A stretch of DNA of 64,000 nucleotides from Saccharopolyspora kobensis. Its GTDB lineage: Bacteria > Actinomycetota > Actinomycetes > Mycobacteriales > Pseudonocardiaceae. The stretch spans positions 248,001 through 312,000 of the forward strand of contig NZ_FNVB01000002.1 of NCBI RefSeq assembly GCF_900108315.1, in the 5' to 3' direction. Below are positions 30,047-38,561 of the stretch, in pieces. The position numbers were made by a program, and so were the translations under genes. The notes below the pieces were generated by a model. It saw only the letters and a list, made by a program, of their open reading frames with translations, ran no database searches and was not told the origin of the DNA. Every line of letters begins with the position of its first letter. The stretch's first letter is position 1.

Positions 30047-30170
30047 GCGGAGATCTCCTCCAGGCTGGTTCGATAAAGCTGGGTCGCCACCCAGTACAAC
30101 ACCGCGACCCCCACCCGCCCCACTGAAAGTGGGCAATCCCTCGTCTCCCGGCCGGGTCGGTTTCGCGAGG

Positions 30171-32525
30171 TCAGATGACGCCCTCGTGCTGGAGGAAGCG
30201 GAACACCGCGATGCCGGGCAGCACCGGCAGCCAGTAGGTCAGCAGGCGGGACAGCAGCACCGCGGTCACCGCCGCCGTCGCCGGGATCCCCATCGCGCTC
30301 AGTCCCGCGAGCAGCACGGCCTCCACCGCGCCCAGGCCGCCGGGCGAGGGCACGAGGTGGCCGAGGGTGTTGCCGATGATGAACACGACCGTCACCGCCA
30401 CCCAGGAGAACTCCAGGTGCAGCGCGGCCAGGCAGGCGGCCAGGCCCAGTCCCGACACCACCAGGTAGCCCAGCCCGCCGCCGAACAGCTGCAGCGCCCG
30501 GACCGGGTGCCGCAATGTGTCCAGCAGCTCCCGGCCGACTTCGAGCGCGGGCGCCACGATCCGCCGCCGCCCGAGCGGCGAGGCCAGCACCGCGGCGGCG
30601 GCCACCAGCACCGCGACCGTGCCCGCCAGCACCGGCCAGCCCGCCGGGAACGACAGCCGGGTGAAGGTGCCGGACAGGCCGATCGCGAACACCCCGATCA
30701 CGGCCACCGCGAACGCCACCGCGCCGGTGCCCGCCTGGTTCAGCAGCGTCACCCCGACCGCGAGCGGCCGGCGCAGGCCGAGCCGCTCCATGTACACCAC
30801 GTTGATCCCGAAGAACCCGGCGCCGCCCGGCGTGGTGCGGCCGGTGAACGCGGCGGCCACCTGCACCGCGAGAGTGCGCCAGAACGGCAGCGGCACCCGG
30901 CTGGAGCCCTGCATCGAGATCGACGACAGCAGGATGGCGAGGAAGCCGGTCAGCACCGCCACCGCCAGCCAGCCCCAGTCGGCGTGGCGGGCCGCCAGGA
31001 GCACCTCGTCCATGCTCGACAACTCCGGCAGCAGCAGGTAGACGGCGGCGCCGATGAGCAGCAGCCCGATCACGGTGACCGGGCGGACCGGCGAGCGGAA
31101 GCCCGGGATCGGCAGCCTGAGCCCGTCGGCCAGCGCCTCGCGCACCTCGGACATCAGGAAGCGCCCGTGCGGCGCCTGCGCGCGGATGCGCCTAGGCAGC
31201 GCCATCGGCAGCAGGTTGCGCAGCGCTCCTTCCAGCTGCTCGGTGGGCAGCGCGCTGATCGCCGAGCGCACCGCGCGCTCCGCGCCCACCACCGACGCGA
31301 TCGACACCAGCGCCTCGGCGAGGTCCCGCGCGCAGCGCGCCGCACCGGCTCCGGCGTGGCTGAAGGTGAAGCTGAGCAGCCACGGCCGCTTCTGCTCGTC
31401 GACCAGGACGTTCTTCGCCCGCAGGTCGTGGTGGGCGATGCGCGCGCGGGCCAGCGCGCCGAGCTGCGCCCAGATCTCCGCCAGCAGCTCGTCGTCGACC
31501 TCGGCCGCGCTCAGCTCCGAGAGGCGCCGCCCCGGCACCTGCCGCACCACCAGCAGCGCGGGTGCGTGCTCGACGTCGCAGGCCAGCACCACCGGCGGAG
31601 TGCGCACCCCGGCGCGCTCGGCCAGCAGCGTGACGTACGCCTCGTGCTCGACCTCGTGGTGCGGTGTCGAGAGCCGCGGTTCGTCCTGGACGTCCAGCAG
31701 CGCGAGCAGCCGCTTGATCTTGTACCAGGCCCCGGCGCGACGGCTCATCCGCCGCACCACCTTGACCCGCAGCGTCGCCCCGTCCTCGGTGCGCACGGCG
31801 AACTCGCGCGGTTCCAGGAACCGGTGCCGCAGCGCGACGATCGAGCGCGGCGCGAGCCCGGCCTGCTCCAGCTCGTCCCGGACGATCAGGTCGGAGACCC
31901 GCCGTCCCGGAGCGCCCCACACCACGTGGAACAGCGTCCCGACGCCCCAGCCCAGCAGCGCCCCGCCCACCGCCGCCAGCGGCAGGTGCCCGCCCAGGTG
32001 CACCACGGCGACGCCGACGAGCGCCGTCAGCACCCACCCGGCGGAACGGGCGTACCCGCCGAGGTAGGGCGCGACGACCACGCCCAGCACCGCCACGACG
32101 GCCACCTCCTCGGCCGGGAACGGGAACAGCCCGGCCGAGGACACCTGGTGCAACCCGAGCACCTCGTGCATGAACAGCGCCAACGCCCAGGTCGCCGCGC
32201 CCGCGGCCGCGGACAGCAGCGCCACCCGGATCCAGCCGGCGTAGGCCGCCACCGCGGTCACCCCGGCGATGCCCGCCCACGTGCCCAGCCAGCTCAGCAC
32301 CACCCACAGCGGATCGGACACCGCCGGGATCCGTCCCAGCTGGTCGTGGATCGCCAGCTCCACCGGGTTCACCGGCACCAGCACGAGCAGCACGCTCAGC
32401 GCCAGCAGGCCGCCGACCAGGCCGAGCTGCGCGAGATCGCGCGGCCGCCTGCCGATGGACAGCCGCAACCGCGAGCGCGGGGAGATCCCGTTCTCCCCGT
32501 TCGGTGACGGCCTGTCGTGGTCCAC
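30171..32525 (-). CDS. Large membrane protein: kinase-like domain fused to a YbhN/LPG-synthase-type membrane domain
   Basis: About 784 residues in three parts. The N-terminal third has about six transmembrane helices with a PAP2-like arrangement. A cytoplasmic middle domain resembles ABC1/RIO kinases: HHDLRAKNVLVD (about residues 365-376) fits the HxDxxxxN catalytic loop, but the following DFG is replaced by LLSFTFS. The C-terminal third is a YbhN/TIGR00374 (LPG_synthase_TM) domain with about eight helices, including TTPGGAGFFGINVVYMERLG and LVPSPGGLGAVEAVLLAGLS. The family is linked to lipid transport or flipping. GTG at 32525 is a best guess; an ATG at 32627 would add 34 residues. Confidence 0.8.
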   Translation of the reverse strand: MDHDRPSPNGENGISPRSRLRLSIGRRPRDLAQLGLVGGLLALSVLLVLVPVNPVELAIHDQLGRIPAVSDPLWVVLSWLGTWAGIAGVTAVAAYAGWIRVALLSAAAGAATWALALFMHEVLGLHQVSSAGLFPFPAEEVAVVAVLGVVVAPYLGGYARSAGWVLTALVGVAVVHLGGHLPLAAVGGALLGWGVGTLFHVVWGAPGRRVSDLIVRDELEQAGLAPRSIVALRHRFLEPREFAVRTEDGATLRVKVVRRMSRRAGAWYKIKRLLALLDVQDEPRLSTPHHEVEHEAYVTLLAERAGVRTPPVVLACDVEHAPALLVVRQVPGRRLSELSAAEVDDELLAEIWAQLGALARARIAHHDLRAKNVLVDEQKRPWLLSFTFSHAGAGAARCARDLAEALVSIASVVGAERAVRSAISALPTEQLEGALRNLLPMALPRRIRAQAPHGRFLMSEVREALADGLRLPIPGFRSPVRPVTVIGLLLIGAAVYLLLPELSSMDEVLLAARHADWGWLAVAVLTGFLAILLSSISMQGSSRVPLPFWRTLAVQVAAAFTGRTTPGGAGFFGINVVYMERLGLRRPLAVGVTLLNQAGTGAVAFAVAVIGVFAIGLSGTFTRLSFPAGWPVLAGTVAVLVAAAAVLASPLGRRRIVAPALEVGRELLDTLRHPVRALQLFGGGLGYLVVSGLGLAACLAALHLEFSWVAVTVVFIIGNTLGHLVPSPGGLGAVEAVLLAGLSAMGIPATAAVTAVLLSRLLTYWLPVLPGIAVFRFLQHEGVI

Positions 32526-32730
32526 TGGGCATCCGCTCCGCAAACCGGTGTTCGCCCGGCGAGAACACCCCGCTCGCGCGCGGCGGACGACCGGGACACC
32601 CGTGGTCCTGGCGGGCGCTGAGGTCAAGGGTCTGGCCCGCAGGTCCGGGCGTCAAACCGGCTGCCGATCACGATCCAGGAGCGTTGCCGCCGGCCCCGGT
32701 ATGTCCGGCGCTGGCGTCGGCGCGGCGTCG

Positions 32731-32736
32731 TAGGCT
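32731..32736 (+). promoter_or_regulatory. -10 box of the PAC2 region, leaderless type
   Basis: TAGGCT, 6 nt before the GTG at 32743 that opens the truncated PAC2 frame; the same hexamer and spacing as the AfsR-like promoter at 46934. Confidence 0.5.
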
Positions 32737-32742
32737 GGGTCG

Positions 32743-32895
32743 GTGACCGATCGCGACGCACACACCACCGAACATCCGCGCGCCGAACTCCCCGAGTTGA
32801 CCGACCCGATCGTCATCGCCGGTTTCGAGGGGTGGAACGCTGGGTCTACACGACCGCCGCGATCGAACCGCAGCTTCGGAGGGGGGCTCGCGTGA
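32743..32895 (+). pseudogene. Truncated N-terminal duplicate of the PAC2 gene (50 codons)
   Basis: A GTG-initiated frame of 50 codons reads LTDPIVIAGFEGWNAG near its middle, matching the N-terminus of the adjacent full PAC2 protein (LENPIVICGFEGWNDAGD). After that it runs into unrelated sequence and stops at TGA 32893-32895, overlapping the next gene's GTG (GTGA). A 19-bp stretch, GGTTTCGAGGGGTGGAACG, is identical in both copies (32821 and 32943). It looks like the stump of an older or duplicated PAC2 gene, now acting as a short leader frame. Confidence 0.6.
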
Positions 32896-33770
32896 GCGAG
32901 AAGCAGGACTTTCCGCAGCTGGAGAACCCTATTGTGATCTGCGGTTTCGAGGGGTGGAACGATGCGGGCGATGCCGCCAGTTCCGCGATCGAGCACCTGC
33001 AGCTCATCTGGGACGCCGAACCGCTGAGCGAGATCGACCCGGACCCGTACTACGACTTCCAGGTCACCCGTCCCACGGTCAAGCTGGTCGACGGCATCAC
33101 CCGCCAGGTCACCTGGCCGACGACGCGGTTGTCGGTCTGCCGCCCGCCGGGCTGCGCGCACGACGTGGTGCTGGTGCACGGCATCGAGCCGAACATGCGG
33201 TGGCGGGCCTTCTGCACCGAGCTCGTCGAGCAGATCGAGCGGATCGGCGCGCACACCGTGGTGACGCTGGGCGCGCTGCTCGCCGACGCCCCGCACACCC
33301 GGCCGGTGCCGGTCAGCGGCGCGGCCTACGACGCCGACTCGGCGGCCCGCTACGGCCTGGAGCGCTCCCGCTACGAGGGCCCGACGGGCATCGTCGGAAT
33401 CTTCCAGGACGCCTGCGTGCAGGCCGGCATCCCGGCGATCTCGTTCTGGGCGGCGGTGCCGCACTACGTCTCGCAGCCGCCGTCGCCGAAGGCGACGCTG
33501 GCGCTGCTGCACCGGGTCGAGGAAGCCCTCGACGTGGAGGTGCCGCTGGGCAACCTGCCCGAGCAGGCCGAGGAGTGGGAGCAGACGGTCAGCGAGATGG
33601 CCGAGGAGGACGAGGACGTCCGCAACTACGTCCGAGCCCTGGAGGAGCGCGGCGACGCCGAGGTCAAGCTGACCGAGACCAGCGGTGACGCGATCGCGGC
33701 GGAGTTCGAGCGCTACCTCCGCCGCCGCGGTCCGGGTGGCAAGGGCCCGCTCGGCCCCGGCCCGGGCTGA
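32892..33770 (+). CDS. PAC2 family protein
   Basis: A 292-residue protein of the PAC2 family (proteasome assembly chaperone 2-like; M. tuberculosis Rv2125 is the local counterpart). It begins ENPIVICGFEGWNDAGDAAS and contains LVHGIEPNMRWRAF and the GALLADAPHTRPVPVSG segment typical of the family. The C-terminal 60 residues are acidic then Gly/Pro-rich. The GTG at 32892 has GGAGGGGGG about 6 nt upstream and overlaps the stop of the truncated copy. Whether bacterial PAC2 proteins help proteasome assembly is not established, though the gene lies in the proteasome region. Confidence 0.85.
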   Translation: MSEKQDFPQLENPIVICGFEGWNDAGDAASSAIEHLQLIWDAEPLSEIDPDPYYDFQVTRPTVKLVDGITRQVTWPTTRLSVCRPPGCAHDVVLVHGIEPNMRWRAFCTELVEQIERIGAHTVVTLGALLADAPHTRPVPVSGAAYDADSAARYGLERSRYEGPTGIVGIFQDACVQAGIPAISFWAAVPHYVSQPPSPKATLALLHRVEEALDVEVPLGNLPEQAEEWEQTVSEMAEEDEDVRNYVRALEERGDAEVKLTETSGDAIAAEFERYLRRRGPGGKGPLGPGPG

Positions 33771-33789
33771 CCCCGCCGCACCCGCAGTC

Positions 33790-33825
33790 CCCCGCACCAG
33801 CCGCCCGACACGCCCGGGTGCGGGG
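33790..33825 (+). terminator. PAC2 gene terminator hairpin
   Basis: Arms CCCCGCACC / GGTGCGGGG with an 18-nt loop, 20 bp after the PAC2 stop and just before a family B palindrome. Confidence 0.6.
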
Positions 33826-33833
33826 TGACTGGC

Positions 33834-33877
33834 GCAATTTCAATGGAAATCGAACGTCTGATTTCCATTGAAATTGC
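33834..33877. repeat. Family B palindrome, single copy
   Basis: A 44-bp palindrome with perfect 18-bp arms GCAATTTCAATGGAAATC / GATTTCCATTGAAATTGC and centre GAACGTCT. It is strongly AT-rich compared with its surroundings. The same unit occurs near 50.2, 56.6 and 60.4 kb. Confidence 0.9.
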
Positions 33878-33930
33878 ATCCGGACCGGTGCCCGCCGTGG
33901 TGGGGCGGGTGGCTTCGGGTTGGCGACAAA

Positions 33931-33967
33931 TGGACTGGACCTTGACTCGGCGAAGTGGTCTAGTCCA
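33931..33967 (+). promoter_or_regulatory. Two DasR-like direct repeats before the chitinase gene
   Basis: TGGACTGGACCT (33931-33942) and TGGTCTAGTCCA (33956-33967), 13 bp apart. Streptomyces chitinase promoters carry 12-bp direct repeats of about TGGTCCAGACCT, and DasR binds ACTGGTCTAGACCA-like sites. Repression by a DasR homologue relieved by GlcNAc-phosphate is inferred. Confidence 0.6.
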
Positions 33968-34009
33968 TTTTTGTGTGCTCCGGCTCACCCCATCCGGATC
34001 GGAGCAGCC

Positions 34010-35107
34010 ATGTCACGGATCCGCACCGCGCTCGCCGCGCTGGCGGGGCTCGCCCTCGCCGCCGCGCCTGCCTCCGCCGCCCCCGAACCCGCCGCCATCC
34101 CCGACCACGCCCTGGTCGGCTACCTGCACGCCAGCTTCGCCAACGGCTCCGGCTACGTGCGCATGGCCGACGTGCCCGCCGAGTGGGACGTCATCGACCT
34201 CGCCTTCGCCGAACCGACCTCGCCCACCTCCGGCCAGCTGGAGTTCACCCGCTGCCAGGCCGCCGAGTGCCCGAACGTGGAGAGCGACGAGGAGTTCCTC
34301 GCCGGGATCCAAGCCAAGCAGGCCGAGGGCAAGAAGGTGCTGCTGTCGGTCGGCGGCGCCAACGGCCAGGTGCGGCTGGAGACCGCCGCCGCGCGCGATG
34401 CGTTCGTCTCGTCGGCGGCGGCGATCATCGACCGCTGGGGCCTGGACGGCATCGACATCGACTTCGAGGGCCACTCGCTGGAGCTCGCGCCCGGCGACAC
34501 CGACCTGAAGAACCCGACCACCCCGGTGGTGGTCAACCTGATCAGCGCGCTGCGCACCCTCAACGACCGCTACGGCCCCGACTTCGTGCTGACCATGGCG
34601 CCGGAGACCTTCTTCGTGCAGGTCGGCTACCAGCACTACGGCGGCGGCACCGGTGCCGACCCGCGCGCGGGCGCGTACCTGCCGGTGATCGACGCGCTGC
34701 GCGCCGACCTGGACCTGCTGCACGTGCAGAACTACAACTCCGGCCCGGTCATGGGCCTGGACGGCCAGTACCACACGATGGGCAACGCGGACTTCCACGT
34801 GGCGATGATCGACATGCTGCTGACCGGTTTCCCGCTGGCGGGCAACCCGGACAACACCTTCGCCCCGCTGGCGCCCGAGCAGGTCGCGATCGGCCTGCCC
34901 GCGGCCAACCCGGCGGGCAACGGCTTCACCCCGGTCCCGGAGGTCCACAAGGCGCTCGACTGCCTGCGCGCGGGCACCGGCTGCGGCCCCTACGAGCCGC
35001 ACGGCACCTACCCGAAGCTGCGCGGCCTGATGGCCTGGTCGATCAACTGGGACGTCTACCACGACAACGAGTTCGCCAAGGCCCACGACGCCCACGCGGT
35101 CCGATGA
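34010..35107 (+). CDS. Secreted GH18 chitinase
   Basis: A 365-residue glycoside hydrolase family 18 enzyme, expected to cleave chitin or related beta-1,4-GlcNAc chains with retention. A signal peptide (IRTALAALAGLALAAAPASA) ends near residue 23. The catalytic motif DGIDIDFEG (DxxDxDxE) is at about residues 146-154 with its Glu intact. KVLLSVGGANG and the C-terminal GLMAWSINWDVY match other GH18 signatures. There is no chitin-binding domain. ATG at 34010 has GGAG 6 nt upstream. Two DasR-like repeats lie 43-79 bp upstream. Confidence 0.93.
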   Translation: MSRIRTALAALAGLALAAAPASAAPEPAAIPDHALVGYLHASFANGSGYVRMADVPAEWDVIDLAFAEPTSPTSGQLEFTRCQAAECPNVESDEEFLAGIQAKQAEGKKVLLSVGGANGQVRLETAAARDAFVSSAAAIIDRWGLDGIDIDFEGHSLELAPGDTDLKNPTTPVVVNLISALRTLNDRYGPDFVLTMAPETFFVQVGYQHYGGGTGADPRAGAYLPVIDALRADLDLLHVQNYNSGPVMGLDGQYHTMGNADFHVAMIDMLLTGFPLAGNPDNTFAPLAPEQVAIGLPAANPAGNGFTPVPEVHKALDCLRAGTGCGPYEPHGTYPKLRGLMAWSINWDVYHDNEFAKAHDAHAVR

Positions 35108-35110
35108 GGC

Positions 35111-35156
35111 GCGAGGGCGCCTTTTGCCCACGTGCTGGGCAAAAGGCGCCCCTCGC
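35111..35156. terminator. Bidirectional terminator after the chitinase gene
   Basis: Long hairpin with arms beginning GCGAGGGCGCCTTTTGCCCA and ending GGGCAAAAGGCGCCCCTCGC, one mismatch aside, between the converging stops at 35107 and 35223. Confidence 0.75.
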
Positions 35157-35222
35157 CTTGGAAACCCGTTCCCCGCAACCGCTTCCGAGCGGCAGGCGAA
35201 GGCGTTCTTCACGGAGCGGGGA

Positions 35223-37037
35223 TCACCCGGCGCGGCGGCGGGTGAGGAGGACCGCACCGGCTCCGATCACCAGGCCCGTCGCGGCCGCGACGGCGATCGG
35301 GAGCCAGGGGGCGGAGTGGTCGGTTCGGGCTGCGGCGCGGTAGTCGGGGACCGCGTCCGGGTCGCCGAGCTGCCCCTTGCGGTCCACTGTGGAGCCTTCC
35401 GCCCAGCCGTTGCCGAGGTCGCAGTGCACTCGGTCGCGGGCCGAGATCGAGCCCTCCGGCAGGGACATGTCCAGGCTCTCGGCCTTCGCCGTCACCCCGG
35501 GCGGCGGCTCCACCGCCGGGCGGCGGATGCCGAACTGCTCCTTGGTGCGGGCTTCGACGTCCTCCACCAGATATTCGGTGAGGTCGACGCCTTCCATGGC
35601 CCAGCCGTTGCTCCAGTCGGTCAGCAGTGCCCGCGCCCGCTGCGCGTCACCGGCCGCGTAGGCCTCTGCCGCCTGCCTCTCGGTATCGCCGATCTCGGCC
35701 ATGATCCGGGCTTCGAAGCCCTCCAGCGCCTGCGTGACGTCGGTGAGGAACACCTCGGGCCGGTCGCAGGTGTAGTACATGAGCCGTTTCGACAGGTACG
35801 TCGCCGAGCGCGTCGCCTCCTGGGCCGCGTACTCCGGGCTCAGGTAGTTCGCCGCCGCGCCGGAGGTCAGGTAGCGGTGCTGGCTGTACTCCGGCGGGAC
35901 GGTCTCGGCGCCGATGTGGAAGGGGATGTAGGGCGCGGTGACGGCGGCCGTGTTCGCCACCCACAGGGTGGCAAGGTCGGGGTGCGGCAGGTCGGGCTTC
36001 AGCTCGGCGACCTGCCCGTAGCCGGAGCGGTCGTCGGACCAGCGCGGGTCGCGGACCATGCGCTGCATGTCCACCAGCGACACCCGGCCCAGCTGCCGCA
36101 GCTCCTCCTCCAGCGTCGGCGGGTGCCGCCACGGCGCCTCGTCGTCCGGCGACGACTTGCCGGGGTGGCCGGGGAACGGCGTGCCGTAGACCTGCTGGAG
36201 GTTGAAGGGCTTGCCGCTCGCCGGGTCCCACCAGCCCTGCTCGACGGCGAAGTCGATCAGGTTCGGCGAGCCCGCGTAGTCCGGGTTGTCCTGGTAGTCC
36301 AGCGGGAAGTCGCCGATGTAGCCGGGGTAGGACACCCGCACGTCGTCCGGTCCGAGCCGCTCGGCGGCCCACAGCCCCTTGCCGCCGGCGAACTCGATGA
36401 ACACCCAGCCCTCGTCGGCGTCGGCGAACAGGTGCGAGTTGCCGCCGTAGGTGGTGTACCCGTGCTCGTCGATCAGCTCGCCGAGGATCTCGACCGCCTC
36501 GCGCGCGCTGTGCGCCCGCTCCATCGCGATGCGCGAGAGGTCGCTGTAGTGGGGCCCGGTCTGGCCGGGCGGCGTCATCTCGACGAGCTCGGGGCGCGAG
36601 TCCGACCAGACGTCGCGCGCCGCCACCTGGAACTCGTTGAGGCCGCCGTTGGTCAGCGGCGCGGGGAAACCGGCGAACTCCGAGTAGTTGGAGGTGATGT
36701 ACTTCGCGGTCTCCGGCACCTGCGGGATCTGCGTGAGCCGACCGGGCAGGTCCGCTTCCTCGGTGGCGCCGACGGTGATGGTCGAGCCCGGTTCGTGCTG
36801 CTGGCGCGGCACGATCTCCAGCCAGTGGCTGGACGGCTCGTGGCCGAACCCGCCGAGCAGCGTCGCGCCGCTCTCGGTGCGGTTCTTGCCGACGTAGAAG
36901 GCGATGCTCTTGTCCGGCATCGGGCGGGTCTGCTGGACCGGCGGTGCGACGGGCGTCGCCACCGCAACGGGCGCGGCGAGCACCACGACCGCCGCCGCGA
37001 GGCCGAGCGCAGCGCATCGATGTCGGAATCGGGACAC
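35223..37037 (-). CDS. Secreted, C-terminally anchored C69-family peptidase homologue
   Basis: A 604-residue dipeptidase-family (C69, Ntn hydrolase) protein. A signal peptide ends near AVATPVA. The family core begins KSIAFYVGKNRTESGATLLG and continues with EPSSHWLEIVPRQQ, SNYSEFAGFP, NGGLNEFQVAARDVWSDSR and GYTTYGGNSHLFAD. In the family this N-terminal segment normally begins with the Cys nucleophile (CxxxxVGK); here Ser occupies that place. The C-terminus has a membrane anchor (WLPIAVAAATGLVIGAGAVL) followed by RRRAG, so the enzyme faces outward. GTG at 37037 has AGGAGG 5 nt upstream. It may act on cell-wall or external peptides. Confidence 0.85.
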   Translation of the reverse strand: MSRFRHRCAALGLAAAVVVLAAPVAVATPVAPPVQQTRPMPDKSIAFYVGKNRTESGATLLGGFGHEPSSHWLEIVPRQQHEPGSTITVGATEEADLPGRLTQIPQVPETAKYITSNYSEFAGFPAPLTNGGLNEFQVAARDVWSDSRPELVEMTPPGQTGPHYSDLSRIAMERAHSAREAVEILGELIDEHGYTTYGGNSHLFADADEGWVFIEFAGGKGLWAAERLGPDDVRVSYPGYIGDFPLDYQDNPDYAGSPNLIDFAVEQGWWDPASGKPFNLQQVYGTPFPGHPGKSSPDDEAPWRHPPTLEEELRQLGRVSLVDMQRMVRDPRWSDDRSGYGQVAELKPDLPHPDLATLWVANTAAVTAPYIPFHIGAETVPPEYSQHRYLTSGAAANYLSPEYAAQEATRSATYLSKRLMYYTCDRPEVFLTDVTQALEGFEARIMAEIGDTERQAAEAYAAGDAQRARALLTDWSNGWAMEGVDLTEYLVEDVEARTKEQFGIRRPAVEPPPGVTAKAESLDMSLPEGSISARDRVHCDLGNGWAEGSTVDRKGQLGDPDAVPDYRAAARTDHSAPWLPIAVAAATGLVIGAGAVLLTRRRAG

Positions 37038-37192
37038 GTGAGCCTCCTACGTCCGGGTGATCAACGCATCCCTTCCTAACCCAATCGGGTGAAATAGTAC
37101 AGGCCACCCGGCTCAACCACCGGCCGCCGAGCGCCGGATGACCGGCCGCTGAGCTGGATTTTCGCGGTTCGGGATGGCTTCTGCTGATCTGC

Positions 37193-38422
37193 TCAGCCGA
37201 AGCCGCGGAGGTACTCCTCGGCGCCTTCCGGATCGAGCAACCAGGTCTGGAAGTCCGCCGGGTCGTCGAAGCCGTCGGCGAAGCGGTCGCGGATCTCCGG
37301 GTGCCGCGCCGCCGCGGCCACGATCCGCTGCACGTGCGGCTGAGCGGGCCGCAGCGAGGTGTTCGTCCACGTCACCACGTGCCGCGCGTGCTCCCAGAAC
37401 CGGTCGAAGCTCTGCTGCATCCAGGCGCGGTCGAACGCCTGCTCACCGCGCGCCACGATGCTGTCCGCATAGGACTCGGCGCACCGGCTGGCGACGTTGG
37501 CGCCCTGCCCGGTGATCGGGTCGTTGGCCACCACCGCATCGCCCATGCCCAGCACCACCGCGCCCGACGGGAGTTCGGCGACCGGCTTGCGCACCACCGG
37601 GGTCACGCCACCGGTGAGGGTGGCGCGCTCGTCGGTCAGCTCGGCACCGGCGAACCGCGCGTGCTCCCACGGCAGGTGCTCGCGCATCAGCTCCAGCATC
37701 CGCGCCCACTGCTCGTCCGCGCCGGGGCGATCCGACCAGCAGTCCATCGGGCCGCCCGGAATCCCCTCGTACAGCAGGACGTCGCACGCCCCGCCGAAGG
37801 TGCAGCCGGGGATGACGTAGATGTCGCCGACGCCGGGCATCGAACTCGCCCGGAGCAGGCCGGTGTCGGGCTCGTCCGGCGACGGAGCGGCTCCGCGCAC
37901 GTAAGCGACCGCCAGCGCCCGCTGCGGCGCGGTGAACGGCGAGTGCTGCTCGTCGCGCTCGAAGATGCGGCCCAGCTCGCCCGCGCCCGTCGCCACCACC
38001 GCCAGGTCGTGGCGCTGAGCCATCGCGTCCAGCTCGGAGGCGGTGATGTCGCGGTACTCGACGGCACCGCCGCGCTCGGCGAACAGCTCCAGCCAGCGGG
38101 CCATCTTCACCCGCTGGTCCACCGACTGCGCGGGCCGGGAGAACCGGCCCCGCCAGTCCAGCACCCGCCCCTCCCCCGCCTTCTCGACGACCTTGCGCAG
38201 ACCGGTGATCGGCGGCGCTTCGGCGTCCCAGAAGTTCAGCCCACGGGCCCGCTCACCGGCCAGCGCGGTGCCGAACATGGCCTGGGTGGACATCACCCGG
38301 CCACCGCGGATCTGCTCGGGCGTGCGCCCGGAGACCAAGGTCACCTCATACTGCTCGGCCTGCAGACCGAGCGCCAGCTGCAACCCGGCCTGCCCCGCTC
38401 CGACGATCAGGACCTTCCGCAT
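37193..38422 (-). CDS. StyA-like FAD-dependent monooxygenase
   Basis: A 409-residue flavoprotein resembling the oxygenase component of styrene monooxygenase (StyA/IndA group), which epoxidises styrenes or oxidises indole with FADH2 from a partner reductase. The N-terminal dinucleotide motif is VLIVGAGQAGLQLALGLQ (residues 4-21). GMGDAVVANDPITGQGANVA is the second FAD motif. No StyB-like reductase gene is adjacent, so electrons must come from elsewhere. The substrate is unknown. It follows mshC on the same strand after a strong terminator, so it is a separate unit. Confidence 0.82.
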   Translation of the reverse strand: MRKVLIVGAGQAGLQLALGLQAEQYEVTLVSGRTPEQIRGGRVMSTQAMFGTALAGERARGLNFWDAEAPPITGLRKVVEKAGEGRVLDWRGRFSRPAQSVDQRVKMARWLELFAERGGAVEYRDITASELDAMAQRHDLAVVATGAGELGRIFERDEQHSPFTAPQRALAVAYVRGAAPSPDEPDTGLLRASSMPGVGDIYVIPGCTFGGACDVLLYEGIPGGPMDCWSDRPGADEQWARMLELMREHLPWEHARFAGAELTDERATLTGGVTPVVRKPVAELPSGAVVLGMGDAVVANDPITGQGANVASRCAESYADSIVARGEQAFDRAWMQQSFDRFWEHARHVVTWTNTSLRPAQPHVQRIVAAAARHPEIRDRFADGFDDPADFQTWLLDPEGAEEYLRGFG

Positions 38423-38461
38423 TCCCCGCCCGTCCTCTCCCGCGCACCGATGCCGCGAGCG

Positions 38462-38507
38462 CGGTGGAGGGGCGTCGGTCCCGTCCGGGACCGGCGCCCC
38501 TCCACCG
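38462..38507 (-). terminator. mshC terminator hairpin
   Basis: Arms CGGTGGAGGGGCG / CGCCCCTCCACCG extended inward by CGGTCCCG / CGGGACCG, 55 bp past the mshC stop on the minus strand. Confidence 0.75.
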
Positions 38508-38561
38508 GATTCGATTCCGCCACCCGCACCGCCGCGCGGAACGAGTTCGCCGGACAGCCTC

